A stretch of DNA of 64,000 bases from DASVTR01 sp036387475 (GTDB lineage: Bacteria > Acidobacteriota > Blastocatellia > Pyrinomonadales > Pyrinomonadaceae), in NCBI GenBank assembly GCA_036387475.1, contig DASVTR010000014.1, positions 51,999 through 115,998 on the forward strand. The letters are read 5' to 3'. The position numbers were made by a program, and so were the translations under genes. The notes under the pieces are model-generated. The model had not been told where the DNA came from. It did no database searches and was given only the letters and a program-made list of their open reading frames with translations. The first letter of the stretch is position 1; each line of letters starts with the position of its first letter. Positions 1 through 7,848 of the stretch are shown piece after piece.

Positions 1-227
1 CCGTGCGATTGGAAACCATAGAGGGCGTCGTGCCCAGCCCGACCGCGTTGCCGCCCGGCTGCCACTTTGCGCCGCGCTGCTCGCATCGCATGCCGCGTTG
101 CACGGAGGGCGATGCGATTCCGCTCTACGACCTCGAAGGCAATGTGCGCGTGCGCTGCGTGCTTTATGATCTGGCCGCTGCCGTTGCCGCCGACCACGAG
201 CGAGAGCAAGCGTCGCCATCGTCGTAG
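1..227 (+). CDS. Peptide ABC transporter ATPase, C-terminal end (5' part outside window)
   Basis: Only the last 74 codons are inside the window, and the reading frame is open to the left edge. The fragment matches the C-terminal oligopeptide-transporter tail of DppD/OppD-type ATPases: the run EGVVPSPTALPPGCHFAPRC, followed by more cysteines, is the cysteine-containing tail that follows the nucleotide-binding domain in this family. The next gene is the paired DppF/OppF-type ATPase, which also ends in such a tail, so the two should form the ATPase heterodimer of a di-/oligopeptide importer at the inner membrane. The substrate-binding protein and permeases would be to the left. Nickel or other substrates cannot be excluded. 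Confidence 0.85.
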   Translation, partial: VRLETIEGVVPSPTALPPGCHFAPRCSHRMPRCTEGDAIPLYDLEGNVRVRCVLYDLAAAVAADHEREQASPSS

Positions 228-315
228 AACCAGCGGATTTTGAAATTACGAACTTGAGACGATAGATTTGGGTTTTGAATTTGAGATTTGAAAGTCCGAA
301 TTTTAGAACAAAATT

Positions 316-1425
316 GTGAGCCAGGATCAATCATTGAATTTCGATGAACGTCCCGGAGTGCCGAGTGTGCCTGCGCGCGAGGTGGCGGCGGCACGCGAGC
401 ATGACGCTCAGGCAGATGCGCGGCAGACGGGTGAACTCGTGCGCGTGCGCGGGCTGGTCAAGCATTTTCCGGTCGAGGGTTCGGATGACGTTGTGCGTGC
501 GGTTGACGGCGTGACGTTTGAGATTTTGCAGGGCGAGACGCTCGGCCTTGTCGGCGAATCGGGCTGCGGGAAATCAACGGTCGGGCGCTGTATCCTGCGG
601 CTCATAGAGCCGACCGCCGGTGAGATTATCTTTGATGAGAAGAACGTGCGCGGGATGGGAAAGCGCGAGTTGCGGGAGTTGCGCCGCGAGATGCAGATTA
701 TTTTCCAAGACCCGTATGCTTCGCTTAATCCGCGTATGACCGTTAGAGATATTGTCGGCGAGCCGCTCGTGATTCACGGCTTAAAGGACAAAGAAGAGCG
801 GCGCACGCGTGTTGCAGAGCTTCTCAGAAAAGTCGGCCTCGACCCGGATTACATGAGCCGTTACCCGCACGAGTTTTCGGGCGGGCAGCGCCAGCGTCTC
901 GGCATCGCACGCGCGCTCGCGTTGAATCCGAAGCTGATTGTTGCAGACGAACCCGTCTCGGCTCTGGACGTTTCGGTGCAGGCGCAGGTTGTCAATCTAC
1001 TGCAAGACTTACAATCCGAGTTGGGCCTGACCTACCTTTTCATCTCGCATGGTCTGGCTGTAGTCGAGCACATCTCTACGCGCGTGGCCGTCATGTACCT
1101 TGGGCGTATTGTGGAAGTTGCAAGCGCGGCGGAGTTGTACGCGAACCCTTTGCATCCGTACACGCGTGCGCTGCTCTCGGCTATTCCCGTGCCCGACCCG
1201 CAGCGCAAGCGCGAGCGTATAGTTTTGCAGGGAGACGTGCCGACGCCAATCAATCCGCCGTCTGGCTGCCGCTTTCGCACGCGCTGCCCGCACGCGATTG
1301 AAGAGTGTGCGCAGATTGACCCTGACCTGCGCGAAATCTCGCTGGGCCACACCGCCGCCTGCATACGCGTTCCCGGCTGGGCCGAAGCGCCGACCGCTGA
1401 AACCCCGCCGCTTGGCTGGACGTAA
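316..1425 (+). CDS. Peptide ABC transporter ATP-binding protein (DppF/OppF type)
   Basis: 369 residues starting with GTG. After a roughly 40-residue N-terminal extension comes a complete ABC ATPase: Walker A GESGCGKST, Q-loop QDPYASLNP, signature FSGGQRQRLG and Walker B LIVADEP. The C-terminal tail has PSGCRFRTRCPHA, typical of oligopeptide transporters. It pairs with the upstream ATPase to power peptide uptake. The H-loop reads SHGLAVVEH where the family usually has SHDLAVV, so the switch histidine is kept but the following Asp is Gly. The 88-base gap before it is AT-rich with a loose 7-base period. Family assignment is firm; the transported peptide class is unknown. Confidence 0.92.
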   Translation: MSQDQSLNFDERPGVPSVPAREVAAAREHDAQADARQTGELVRVRGLVKHFPVEGSDDVVRAVDGVTFEILQGETLGLVGESGCGKSTVGRCILRLIEPTAGEIIFDEKNVRGMGKRELRELRREMQIIFQDPYASLNPRMTVRDIVGEPLVIHGLKDKEERRTRVAELLRKVGLDPDYMSRYPHEFSGGQRQRLGIARALALNPKLIVADEPVSALDVSVQAQVVNLLQDLQSELGLTYLFISHGLAVVEHISTRVAVMYLGRIVEVASAAELYANPLHPYTRALLSAIPVPDPQRKRERIVLQGDVPTPINPPSGCRFRTRCPHAIEECAQIDPDLREISLGHTAACIRVPGWAEAPTAETPPLGWT

Positions 1426-1434
1426 AAAAGTAAC

Positions 1435-1538
1435 CGAGTTTTGAGTTTTCGGTTATCAGTTTTCAGCAAAGAAACGTCAGTGACGCTTTTGTTTTTTCTT
1501 TTAACTGAAAACTGAAAACCGAAAACTCAAAACTGAAA
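1435..1538. repeat. HPE1, heptad-palindrome element (CTGAAAA type)
   Basis: Left arm 1435-1467 and right arm 1504-1538 are inverted copies over about 30 bases with one mismatch. Both arms are tandem heptamers of the type ACTGAAA/ACCGAAA. The spacer holds a small inner palindrome, CGTCAGTGACG. The element fills the gap between the ABC ATPase stop and the YIP1 gene, and the end of the right arm contributes the AAAGG before the YIP1 start. Confidence 0.85.
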
Positions 1539-1548
1539 GGAATCCGCT

Positions 1549-2478
1549 ATGCGTCGTATTGTTGGCATCGTCATTTTCGCGATTGGGATTCTGCTGCTCG
1601 TGTTCGGGAGCATGAAACTCTTGCCGGGCGGGTCGGTCTGGGGTGGCACGGGCGTTTTCGCGTTGCTCATCGGCGTTGTCATCTTCGGCCTGAGCTTTAT
1701 CAGGCGGCCTCAACCTGAGGCGGACGCGCCGCCCCCGCTCTCGCCAGCCGATAGAATCACTGGTGCCTTTTACGACCCGGCGCGCGTTTTCGCAAACTTG
1801 CGTCATCACCCGCGCTGGCTCGCGGCCTTTCTAGTCATAGCGCTCTGCACCGTCATCTATCAGGTAGCGTTTACGCAACGCATGACGCCCGAAGCGATTG
1901 CCGCCGCGCCGATTGACAAGCTGATCGAGAGCGGCTGGATTCAGGGAGACAAGGCGGCTGTGGTCAGGGAACAAACAATAGAAGCCGCGAAAACACCCGC
2001 CGCCAGAATCAGCAATCCGCTCAACGCCGTTGGCTTCATGTTCCTTTTGCTGCTAATTGAGGGCGCGTTGTTTCTGCTCTGCGTGTTGATGTTCGGCGGG
2101 AAAATGAATTACTGGCAAGCGCTCTCGGTCGCAAACTATGCGCTGCTGCCTCCGCTCGTGATTCAATACTTGTTGAGCACAGTGCTGTTATACGTCAAGC
2201 CTGTGGAAGACCTTGACCCGATTAAGGATCAACAGGGACTGGTGCGTGCAGACCTGGGCTTGCTGTTTACTCCGACAGAGCAGCCCTACCTATACGTCAT
2301 CGCGAGTTTTATCGGCATCCTCGCGTTCTACCGTTTATGGCTGACGGCGACGGGCCTGCGCGAGACGGGCGCGCGCATCAGCAACGGCTCGGCCTGGACT
2401 ATAGCGCTCGTGCTCGGAGTTATGTACCTGCTCTTCATGCTAACGCTGGCCGCGATCTTCCCCAACTTCGTCACTTAA
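1549..2478 (+). CDS. YIP1-family integral membrane protein
   Basis: 309 residues. Two N-terminal membrane segments (about residues 4-22 and 35-51) are followed by a short Pro-rich linker. The rest resembles bacterial YIP1-family proteins: a FYDPARVFANL motif near residue 74, then four or more hydrophobic segments. The ATG follows AAAGGA at good spacing, and that sequence lies at the end of the HPE1 right arm. Its role is unknown in bacteria; the related eukaryotic family acts in membrane trafficking. It converges on the permease gene at 2569, with HPE2 between. Confidence 0.75.
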   Translation: MRRIVGIVIFAIGILLLVFGSMKLLPGGSVWGGTGVFALLIGVVIFGLSFIRRPQPEADAPPPLSPADRITGAFYDPARVFANLRHHPRWLAAFLVIALCTVIYQVAFTQRMTPEAIAAAPIDKLIESGWIQGDKAAVVREQTIEAAKTPAARISNPLNAVGFMFLLLLIEGALFLLCVLMFGGKMNYWQALSVANYALLPPLVIQYLLSTVLLYVKPVEDLDPIKDQQGLVRADLGLLFTPTEQPYLYVIASFIGILAFYRLWLTATGLRETGARISNGSAWTIALVLGVMYLLFMLTLAAIFPNFVT

Positions 2479-2480
2479 AA

Positions 2481-2570
2481 AGCCAGGAGTCCAGGAGTCT
2501 AGAGTCCGGAGTCAAAAGAAAGACGGTTCTTATTTTCGACTCCTGACTCCTGACTCCTGGACTCCTGACT
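2481..2570. repeat. HPE2, heptad-palindrome element (GGAGTCA type)
   Basis: Left arm 2481-2517 is built of GGAGTCC/AGGAGTC heptamers. Right arm 2533-2570 is its near reverse complement (TCCTGAC units). It lies between convergent genes, so it could serve as a two-way terminator. The TAG stop of the minus-strand permease overlaps the end of the right arm. Confidence 0.85.
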
Positions 2571-3819
2571 ATTCGTACCGCAGCGCTTCAATCGGGTCGA
2601 GGCGCGCGGCCTTCCATGCGGGCCAGAGGCCGAAGATGAGGCCGATGCCGACGCTGGCGATAAAGCCGCCGACGGGCGCCCACAGCGGGACGTAGGACGG
2701 AACAATCATCCGTATCAAGAGCGTCGTCAACCACCCCAACAGCAGTCCGATCAATCCACCGAGGCCCGTCAGCGTCATCGCTTCAATTAAGAATTGCCAG
2801 AGGATGTCTGCGCGGCGTGCGCCGATGGCCTTGCGCACGCCTATCTCGCGCGTGCGTTCCGTGACGGAGACGAGCATGATGTTCATGACGCCGATGCCGC
2901 CGACCATCAAGCCCACGGATGAGATGACGACCATCGCGATAGCAACGCCAAAGGTGATGGCGCGAAACTGGTCTAGAATCGAATCAGCGGTTGCCATTCC
3001 GAAGTTGTTCGGCTTGCCGAAGGCCACCTGCCTGCGCACGCGCAGCATGTCCGTGATCTGGTCTTTCGCTTCGTCCATCCTGCCGGGCCGCACGATGGCT
3101 AAGATAAAGATATCGTCGGCGTTCGGCTTGAGTTTTCGGGCGACATCAAACGGCAAATAGATGACGTTATTCTGGTCGTTATCACTGGACAGAAACGTCT
3201 CACGCTTTTCCAGCACGCCGACGATGCGAAACTGGTTGCCGCCAATCTCAAGCTCTTTATCCAGCGCCGAAGTGTAGGGGAAAAAGTTTTCCGCCACCGC
3301 CGAGCCGATAACGCAGACCTGCTGGTTCTGGTCGTTCTCAAACTGGCTGAAGAAACGGCCCTCGGTGATGACCTCCGTGCCCGCGCGCTCGAAATCCGGC
3401 AGCGTGCCCTGAAAATTGACCGCCGCAGAAGTCTTGCCGTTGGCCGTGACGAGCAGTTTTTGCCCGAAGTAATTGTTCGTGATGTCGAGGAAGGGCACGC
3501 TCGTCTCGACCGCCGGGAGGCTGCGGAGCGCCAGCGCATCATCGTAAGTCAATTCTTTACGCATCCGCTCTTCGCGCGAAAGCCGACCGATGCGAATGCC
3601 CGGCTCAAACTTGGCGATAAAGATCGAGCGCGTGCCGAAGGATTCCACCTCCTTCTTGACCGCCGTATCAATGCCGCTGATGATCGAAGCAATCGCCATC
3701 ACCGTCCAGACGCCGATGACCACGCCAATCACCGTCAGAAACGAGCGCAGCTTATTCGAGCGCAACGTCTGAAGCGCCATCTTCAGGTTTTCGTAAATGT
3801 CACTGCGCAGTAGCTTCAT
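2569..3819 (-). CDS. MacB-like ABC transporter permease (FtsX family), copy 1
   Basis: 416 residues. An N-terminal motif LRSNKLRSFLTVIG leads into the first membrane segment (about 25-47). A large periplasmic MacB-type domain follows, then three membrane segments in the last 140 residues, ending in PAWKAARLDPIEALRYE, as in all four permeases here. It lacks its own ATPase domain, so it must use the ATPase at 9260-10024 or another. The ATG lies directly next to HPE3 with no Shine-Dalgarno sequence. The family includes macrolide, lipoprotein and peptide exporters; the substrate is unknown. Confidence 0.88.
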   Translation of the reverse strand: MKLLRSDIYENLKMALQTLRSNKLRSFLTVIGVVIGVWTVMAIASIISGIDTAVKKEVESFGTRSIFIAKFEPGIRIGRLSREERMRKELTYDDALALRSLPAVETSVPFLDITNNYFGQKLLVTANGKTSAAVNFQGTLPDFERAGTEVITEGRFFSQFENDQNQQVCVIGSAVAENFFPYTSALDKELEIGGNQFRIVGVLEKRETFLSSDNDQNNVIYLPFDVARKLKPNADDIFILAIVRPGRMDEAKDQITDMLRVRRQVAFGKPNNFGMATADSILDQFRAITFGVAIAMVVISSVGLMVGGIGVMNIMLVSVTERTREIGVRKAIGARRADILWQFLIEAMTLTGLGGLIGLLLGWLTTLLIRMIVPSYVPLWAPVGGFIASVGIGLIFGLWPAWKAARLDPIEALRYE

Positions 3820-3821
3820 AA

Positions 3822-3912
3822 AAGTAATCAGTAATCAGTAATCAGTAATCAGCAGTTCGGTTATCAGCTTTTGCTTTTAACTGAATGCTGAATACTGAAT
3901 ACTAATTACTTA
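3822..3912. repeat. HPE3, heptad-palindrome element (AATCAGT type)
   Basis: Left arm from 3822 is four tandem AATCAGT heptamers plus degenerate units. Right arm 3879-3912 has TGAATAC/TGAATGC heptamers and pairs with it at 26 of 34 positions counted. The element occupies the whole gap between two permease genes: the right arm includes the stop codon of the upstream permease (3910-3912) and the left arm begins 3 bases from the start of the next. Confidence 0.8.
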
Positions 3913-5145
3913 GTCAGCGCGAAGCGCTTCAATTGGGTCGAGGCGCGCTGCTTTCCACGCCGGGAAGATGCCAGCTAAAACGCCGATGCCGCCGGAGACG
4001 GTGACGGCGATGATGACCGCTATGACGGATAGATATGTCGGGAAGAAGACCGCCGTCAGAATGCGACCGATGACCCACGCGAGCATGACTCCGACAGCGC
4101 CGCCGATGGCTGAGAGCGTAATGGCCTCGACCATAAACTGCTTGAGAATGTCTCCGCGTCGCGCGCCCAAAGACTTGCGTATGCCAATCTCTTTCGTTCT
4201 TTCGGTGACGGAGACGAGCATGATGTTCATAATCACTATGCCGCCGACGACAAGCGCAATCGCCGGGACGGCAATCGCCACGAGCGAAACAGTACCGAGG
4301 ATGCGGTCGCGGATACCTGTAATCGCGTCGGGCGTCAGGATGCCGAAGTTGTCTTTCTCATTCGCGCTGAGATGCCGCCGCGTCCGCAGCAGAAAACGTA
4401 CTTCTTCAACAGCATCCTTAAAAGTCTCGTCGGATTTCGACGTTGCGACGAGATAGAGCGAGCGCTGGCGAACGAGGCTGCCGAAGTTGTTGGCATACGT
4501 CTTGAGCGGAATCGTGATGAACGTATCCTGCGGGACGCCGAAGACAGTGCCCTTTGCGGTGGCAACACCGATAACGCGATACGGCATTCCACTAATCTGA
4601 ATTTCGCCGCCCACCGCTGTGCCCGAAGGAAAAAGTTTATTGGCGATGTCCGCGCCGATGTAGGCGACGCGCATCGCCGCGTCGTTTTCGGTCGCAGTAA
4701 AGTAGCGCCCGTCGGCGATGTCCAGTTTGTCTATGTCTGCGATGTTGGCCGTCGCTCCGTCAACCTGTACCTCTTCGATAATCTCAGCGCCGCGCTTAAT
4801 CTGCGAGCGCGTCGGGAGAGCTTTCGCACCAATCTTATCAACCAACTGCGCGCGTTCGCGTATGTAATCGTATTCTTCGAGCGTGATGTCTTTATTGCGG
4901 CGCTGCGCGGCGGCAATCGTGTCCGTATCTTTGAAATCTTCAAAGCTGAAGCGGCGAACGCTGAAAGACTTCGAGCCGATGCCCGCCACCTTCTCGTCGA
5001 AATACGCGTTGAAGCCCTGAATCACGGAGACGACGACGACAACCGCCGTCACGCCGATAATCATGCCGAGCAGGGTCAACACCGAACGCAGCTTATGCGC
5101 CCAGATGGCAGAGAGCGCGAGTTTTAAGGTTTCGATAAATTTCAC
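3910..5145 (-). CDS. MacB-like ABC transporter permease (FtsX family), copy 2
   Basis: 411 residues starting with GTG. Topology matches its neighbours: N-terminal AHKLRSVLTLLGMIIGV membrane segment, periplasmic MacB-type domain, and three C-terminal membrane segments with the conserved VSVTERTKEIGIRKSLGARR loop and the terminal PAWKAARLDPIEALRAD. No ATPase domain. It is one of four permeases in the same orientation downstream of a single adaptor and ATPase, and HPE4 separates it from copy 3. The divergent periplasmic domain suggests paralogues with different substrates or a hetero-oligomeric pump. Confidence 0.87.
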   Translation of the reverse strand: MKFIETLKLALSAIWAHKLRSVLTLLGMIIGVTAVVVVVSVIQGFNAYFDEKVAGIGSKSFSVRRFSFEDFKDTDTIAAAQRRNKDITLEEYDYIRERAQLVDKIGAKALPTRSQIKRGAEIIEEVQVDGATANIADIDKLDIADGRYFTATENDAAMRVAYIGADIANKLFPSGTAVGGEIQISGMPYRVIGVATAKGTVFGVPQDTFITIPLKTYANNFGSLVRQRSLYLVATSKSDETFKDAVEEVRFLLRTRRHLSANEKDNFGILTPDAITGIRDRILGTVSLVAIAVPAIALVVGGIVIMNIMLVSVTERTKEIGIRKSLGARRGDILKQFMVEAITLSAIGGAVGVMLAWVIGRILTAVFFPTYLSVIAVIIAVTVSGGIGVLAGIFPAWKAARLDPIEALRAD

Positions 5146-5180
5146 GACCAGCCTAGTACGTTGAAAATGGGGGGAGGGTT

Positions 5181-5295
5181 GCAGAAGTACAGAATCCAGA
5201 AGCCAGGAGTCAGAAGTCAGAAGAAAAGAAAGAATAAAAGAAAAGCGGTCGCAGCCGCTTATTCTGGCTTCCGGATTCTGACTCCTGACTTCTGC
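5181..5295. repeat. HPE4, heptad-palindrome element (GGAGTCA type)
   Basis: Left arm 5181-5223 and right arm 5261-5295 pair closely except that the right arm has one extra heptamer (CAGGAGT), which points to unit-level gain or loss. The spacer contains an inner hairpin, AGCGG...CCGCT (5244-5259). It lies between two minus-strand permease genes. Confidence 0.85.
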
Positions 5296-5297
5296 TC

Positions 5298-6539
5298 TTA
5301 CTCGTATCTGAGCGCTTCAATCGGGTCGAGGCGCGCGGCTTTCCATGCAGGCCATAAGCCAAAGATGATTCCGACCGCCGCAGAGATGCCTATGCCGACG
5401 CCAATGGCCCACAGCGGCACATAGGCTGGAAGCGGCGAGTATTTGTTCATTAGCAGGCTCGCCACTTCTCCGACGGCTAATCCAGCGAGGCCGCCGATGG
5501 CCGTCAACGCGACAGCTTCAATCAAAAACTGCCACAGGATATTGGCGCGCGTCGCCCCGACCGCTTTACGAATGCCAATCTCTTTCGTCCTTTCGGTGAC
5601 GGAGACGAGCATAATGTTCATCACGCCGATGCCGCCGATCATCAACGCGACAAATGAGACTGCCGTTAGTACGAGAGCGGTCGCGCCCGTCAGTTGGTTA
5701 TAAATATCAAGCAGGGAATCCTGCGACGACATGCCGAAATTATTAGGCGCGCCGCGCGGCACACGCCTGCGACGACGCAGGATGTCGGTCATCTCGTCCA
5801 TCGCAGACTTGACGTAGGCTCGCGAAACCGGGCGCACGATAATGAAGAAGACGACTTCGGGCGCGGGTAAGTCCGGATAATACTTGTCGAAGGTCGTAAT
5901 CGGGATGAAGACGGAATTATCGCGCGACTGACCGAAGAAATTGCCGAGCGTTTCCATCACGCCGATGATGCGATAGGGATTGCCTTCAATCTTGATTTCT
6001 TTGTCGAGCGGCTCTTCGTAAGGAAAAAGCGCGCGGGCCACGTCAACACCGAGGATGCAGACGTTGGCCCGCGCCGTCATGTCTGCGTCAGAGATGAAGC
6101 GCCCGCGCGCGATGTACTGCGAATGGACGAACTCATAAAAGGGTGTGACGCCGAGCAGGATAGGCGTGTCCGTCTGCTTATCGTTGTAGCGCAGGGTCGC
6201 CGCAATCATGCGATGAATCGGCGAGACTCCGGCAATCGAAGGCGCTTCGCGGCGCAGCGCCTCGGCATCCTCCATCGTCAAATCCTTGCGATGCAATTCT
6301 TCGCTTGAGGGCGGGCGTCCGAAGCTCGGCTCAAACTTGGAAACGAAAATCGTGTTTGAACCTAAAGATTCGATCTGCTCTGCGAAAGCCTTGTTCAAGC
6401 CCTGAATAATCGAGACCATGAAGATGATCGTGATGACGCCGACGCTGACACCGAGAATCGTCAGCGACGAACGCAGCTTGTTCGTCCTCAGCGTGTCAAC
6501 GGCCATCGCCGCAGATTCTTTGATGTCGTCGAAGGTCAT
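5298..6539 (-). CDS. MacB-like ABC transporter permease (FtsX family), copy 3
   Basis: 413 residues with the family architecture: first membrane segment after NKLRSSLTILGVSVGV, periplasmic domain about 50-270, three C-terminal membrane segments, VSVTERTKEIGIRKAVGA loop, and terminal GLWPAWKAARLDPIEALRYE. It starts 6 bases after the stop of the BamE-like lipoprotein gene, whose last codons carry a GGAGGA motif about 15 bases before the ATG, so translation is probably coupled. Likely part of a MacA/MacB-type export machine; substrate unknown. Confidence 0.88.
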   Translation of the reverse strand: MTFDDIKESAAMAVDTLRTNKLRSSLTILGVSVGVITIIFMVSIIQGLNKAFAEQIESLGSNTIFVSKFEPSFGRPPSSEELHRKDLTMEDAEALRREAPSIAGVSPIHRMIAATLRYNDKQTDTPILLGVTPFYEFVHSQYIARGRFISDADMTARANVCILGVDVARALFPYEEPLDKEIKIEGNPYRIIGVMETLGNFFGQSRDNSVFIPITTFDKYYPDLPAPEVVFFIIVRPVSRAYVKSAMDEMTDILRRRRRVPRGAPNNFGMSSQDSLLDIYNQLTGATALVLTAVSFVALMIGGIGVMNIMLVSVTERTKEIGIRKAVGATRANILWQFLIEAVALTAIGGLAGLAVGEVASLLMNKYSPLPAYVPLWAIGVGIGISAAVGIIFGLWPAWKAARLDPIEALRYE

Positions 6540-6545
6540 GCGTTT

Positions 6546-6896
6546 TTAGTTTATTCCTCCAAAGACATGCTCAATTCTCTTTTGGGCATCGAAGCTAACG
6601 GCCAGAGTGTAATGACCCTTTGCTGTAGTTAAACCCAACCGCTGCCACAACACACCCTGATAATTGCTTGCGCTCCAATACCAGGTCTCTCCGAGTTCAT
6701 TGTTTAATACTGACTCAGGTTCACCTGCTATCTGCCTGACCTCATCCTTCGTCATACCTGGCTTAAGTTGCTGATGTACCCGTTCAAGTTTGGCGCTTGC
6801 CTTGCCGTACACAATCTTCTCTCGCACAACTTCGACAGCACAGGCGGCAACAAGCAAGACAACGAAAATTACGAAGTGCTTCTTGAGTCGAGACAT
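6546..6896 (-). CDS. BamE/SmpA-like small lipoprotein
   Basis: 116 residues. The N-terminus is a lipoprotein signal ending VAAC, with acylated Cys19. The motif LKPGMTKDEVRQIAGEPE near residues 43-60 is the hallmark of the SmpA/OmlA/BamE fold (GMTxxEVxxxxGxP), followed by a Trp-Tyr rich strand. BamE itself is an outer-membrane assembly subunit, but many short proteins share the fold, so a Bam role is not implied. It sits inside the permease cluster, 6 bases before copy 3. Base composition is visibly less G+C-rich than the flanking permeases. Confidence 0.75.
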   Translation of the reverse strand: MSRLKKHFVIFVVLLVAACAVEVVREKIVYGKASAKLERVHQQLKPGMTKDEVRQIAGEPESVLNNELGETWYWSASNYQGVLWQRLGLTTAKGHYTLAVSFDAQKRIEHVFGGIN

Positions 6897-6986
6897 ATTC
6901 TTTCATTCGCCCTTCTCTTTAGTTAAAGCTTCGCAGAAAAGCGCGCTACCAAGCCATCCCCTTAAAAGTCTTGTTTACTGGCGCAT

Positions 6987-7796
6987 CTACTTGTTTGGAA
7001 TCTTCTTAAAAGCCTCCATGGTCATCAAATATTTGATCGTTCCATCCGTCTCAATCAGGTAGACATATTTTTTTGATGCGACCCATTCGGGCACGGAGGG
7101 TGTTCTGCTGAGCACATGAAAGACATCCGTGTCCTCTGGAATATCGTCCAGCACGGCTGTATGGAAACTTGCCTTAGCATCACTACTGTCGGGCGGAGAT
7201 GTAAACTCTATGATCGAGATATGCAATTGCCGCTTTTCGACAATCTTCGACCCATCCTGTGAGATTAGATAACGAATATCTCCGCCGAGAGGATAAATGC
7301 CTTGCTTCGTTTGGGCGGGAACAACGTAGACATACATTTGATTCGACTTGGCAGGCAAGACCGCAACATTGTATGGCCTGTTTTCGCCTCTGAAATCTGC
7401 CAAGGCTATTTCGATAGCTTTGGCGGCAGATAAGTAAAAGCTTGAATCTTCTTTGGGCGGGTCGTGTTTCTTGACATTAAAAGCTTGAGGAGTTGCGCCC
7501 TGGCTTGCTTCGTAAACGATCAGAAACTTATCTCGCTTTTCATTAAGGCGGCCATACACGACTGTCCAGCCGTTGCCGGATTTTTTAGCAATATAGCGGT
7601 TGAAGCTTCCCTCTTCCGGCTTCAACGCAAGGACGGCATCCGTCGAATGCCACGCGGCAACATCATACTCGGCCAGCATCCGCCCTCTTTCAGTTATTTC
7701 TTTCAGTTCAACTTCGGACGCCGGAGCGTTTCTCTGCGCTTGAGCAGCAGAGACGAAAAGTAGAACGGCGAAAGTCAAGATTAAAGATTTGAACAT
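6987..7796 (-). CDS. Secreted protein of unknown function
   Basis: 269 residues from the ATG at 7796, which has GGGAGAG about 7 bases upstream and begins a clean signal peptide (MFKSLILTFAVLLFVSAAQA). An in-frame ATG 12 codons earlier lacks these features. The mature part is soluble, mixed alpha/beta, with no family I recognise; the C-terminal half alternates short strands. G+C is low for the window (26 of 60 bases in 7381-7440), unlike the permeases on both sides, which suggests later insertion into the cluster together with the BamE-like gene. Confidence 0.7.
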   Translation of the reverse strand: MFKSLILTFAVLLFVSAAQAQRNAPASEVELKEITERGRMLAEYDVAAWHSTDAVLALKPEEGSFNRYIAKKSGNGWTVVYGRLNEKRDKFLIVYEASQGATPQAFNVKKHDPPKEDSSFYLSAAKAIEIALADFRGENRPYNVAVLPAKSNQMYVYVVPAQTKQGIYPLGGDIRYLISQDGSKIVEKRQLHISIIEFTSPPDSSDAKASFHTAVLDDIPEDTDVFHVLSRTPSVPEWVASKKYVYLIETDGTIKYLMTMEAFKKIPNK

Positions 7797-7848
7797 TGTG
7801 TCTCTCCCGGCTTGTCGAATACAAACTAGCAATCCAGCACATTTATTA

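Noticed and set aside
228..315. A further heptad element before the DppF-type gene
   Set aside because: The AT-rich gap has a loose 7-base period, but I could not find a complementary arm, so it is not counted.
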